10,325 nt of DNA from Candidatus Woykebacteria bacterium GWB1_45_5 (GTDB taxonomy: Bacteria; Patescibacteriota; Microgenomatia; Woykebacterales; RBG-16-39-9b): assembly GCA_001816645.1 (NCBI GenBank), contig MHCO01000042.1, forward strand, positions 249-10,573, read 5' to 3'. Positions 9,521-10,325 of this stretch are shown piece after piece; position 1 is the stretch's first letter, and every line of letters starts with the position of its first letter. Position numbers and translations under genes: made by a program. The notes beneath the pieces are model-generated. The model made no database searches. It had not been told where the DNA came from and was given only the letters and a program-made list of their open reading frames with translations.

Positions 9521-10325
9521 TTAGCTTTTCCAAGAAATTTTTTTGGTGGCTTGTTTGGGATCGGTAGTATTGACAAGAATACCTGTTCCGATCTCAAAGC
9601 CTCCTGGCGTCTTTACCCTTGGAATCAGTCGCAAATACCAGTCACCGCCTGGGTAGATATAAAAATTAAAAGGAAAATCTGCCCCCAAAACTCTTTGCAG
9701 CTTCTTCAAAACTCGCGAAAAAACTTTAGCAAGATCTTTAATTTCTTCTGGCCTAGTTTCGCCAAAGTAGCGGCCTCGTTCTTTCGGCAAAAACCAGACC
9801 TCATAAGGCCAGCCGCTTGTTTGGGGAATAAAAATGGTGAAATAGTGGCCTTCGTGAGCAATGTTTTCTGGAGAAACTGCCCGTGGCGTGTCGAGTCGAA
9901 TCTGCTTTGGAACCACGGCCAGTTGGGTGTGAGAGTGAGGTAGAGATTCACCACCGCTGGTTCCGTGATTGTAAAAAATAAAAACTTGCCCCTTTCTTTG
10001 CCAACGAAGGTAACGTTCTTTATAAACTCGGAAAATCTTGGCGATATAACTCGCTTTGTAGGTAAAAAAGCTATCATCATGGGCTGGAGAGTGGATAATT
10101 AGCTCGTGGATCGGCGCAAAGCGATATTTGTTCGGCACGACGCGGATTTGCCAACCGGGTGCATTTTTTCTGCCACGCCCTAACCGGTAAACTTCTTTTG
10201 GAGTTTTGGATTCTTGCCCCTCGCAAAAAGGGCAAAGCGGTTCAGTCCCAGCAGCAACATCGGGCCGGCGGGCACGTTTTGCCGCCAAAACTACCCATTT
10301 ACCGGAAAGTGCGTTTTTTAAAAAA
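9521..10325 (-). CDS. GalT-like galactose-1-phosphate uridylyltransferase (N-terminus cut by window edge)
   Basis: The HIT-superfamily nucleotidylyltransferase fold is clear. The frame is open to the right edge: upstream of a TTG at 10288 it continues as KNALSGKWVVLAAKRARRPD, matching the GalT start pattern (T/S)G(R/K)WV...A..R..RP, so the true start is outside. Motifs: zinc site CPFC in PLCPFCEGQ, VVPNKYRF, HELIIHSPAHDDSF, and the active-site stretch SLPHSHTQL (HxHxQ; the second His is the expected nucleophile). The C-terminal half has PYEVWFLPK and NFYIYPGGDWYLRLIPR. GalT exchanges UMP between UDP-glucose and galactose-1-phosphate; related enzymes use ADP-sugars, so the substrate is uncertain. 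At about 270-280 aa in total it is shorter than typical GalT (330-350). Confidence 0.88.
   Translation of the reverse strand, partial: FLKNALSGKWVVLAAKRARRPDVAAGTEPLCPFCEGQESKTPKEVYRLGRGRKNAPGWQIRVVPNKYRFAPIHELIIHSPAHDDSFFTYKASYIAKIFRVYKERYLRWQRKGQVFIFYNHGTSGGESLPHSHTQLAVVPKQIRLDTPRAVSPENIAHEGHYFTIFIPQTSGWPYEVWFLPKERGRYFGETRPEEIKDLAKVFSRVLKKLQRVLGADFPFNFYIYPGGDWYLRLIPRVKTPGGFEIGTGILVNTTDPKQATKKISWKS

Noticed and set aside
9551..10080. Overlapping open frames on both strands in the galT region
   Set aside because: They are shadows of the GalT-like gene, whose frame carries CPFC, HSHTQ and other family motifs.

Overview
The window looks like a piece of a small, compact bacterial chromosome. 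It has about 12 protein genes, mostly housekeeping, separated by short gaps. Three convergent pairs share their stop codons, several mRNAs look leaderless, and there is a CvpA-CAP fusion and stand-alone small domains. This suggests a Candidate Phyla Radiation / Patescibacteria genome, but that is inference: no rRNA or other phylogenetic marker is present. The genetic code appears standard. FtsH reads through 607 codons with no in-frame TGA, and all eleven visible stop codons are TAA or TAG.

Layout, left to right. 1-1822 (-) is ftsH, lacking only its extreme C-terminus. 1823-2012 is a gap with inverted repeats and a dispersed motif. 2013-2996 (-) is trpS. 3062-3415 (+) is a small membrane-anchored pilin-like protein. 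3412-3759 (-) is a stand-alone MetRS-C/EMAP-type tRNA-binding domain carrying a small in-frame repeat insertion. 3765-4071 (-) is a tRNA-Met locus in which an intact tRNA is surrounded by tRNA fragments and palindromic inserts. 4120-4521 (-) is a MutT-type Nudix hydrolase. 4560-4634 (-) is an unusual tRNA-like gene with anticodon CAT, its own promoter and a terminator. 4744-5283 (+) is a membrane-anchored Ig-like protein. 5280-5615 (-) is an FtsB/DivIC-family divisome protein. 5640-6050 is a non-coding cluster of related palindromic repeats. 6104-6976 (+) is a Xer-like tyrosine recombinase with two altered active-site positions. 6973-7383 (-) is a small protein resembling the DUF6941 family. 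7435-7509 (-) is tRNA-Ile(UAU). 7620-7810 (-) is a candidate structured RNA with a terminator. 7962-8942 (-) is the CvpA-CAP fusion. 8967-9287 (-) is a MIP18/DUF59 Fe-S assembly factor. 9288-9520 is a repeat-rich gap. 9521-10325 (-) is a GalT-like nucleotidylyltransferase running off the right edge.

The protein genes cover proteolysis (FtsH), translation (TrpRS, tRNA-binding domain, tRNAs), nucleotide-pool sanitation (MutT), division (FtsB), Fe-S assembly (DUF59), envelope functions (CvpA-CAP, Ig-like, pilin-like) and sugar-nucleotide metabolism (GalT). The less ordinary content lies between the genes. There are families of palindromic repeats, one cluster abutting the recombinase promoter. 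A tRNA locus is broken by similar palindromes. A tRNA-like gene has lost both partners of two canonical tertiary pairs. There is a rare tRNA-Ile(UAU), and a roughly 190-nt structured RNA that I cannot place in a known family.
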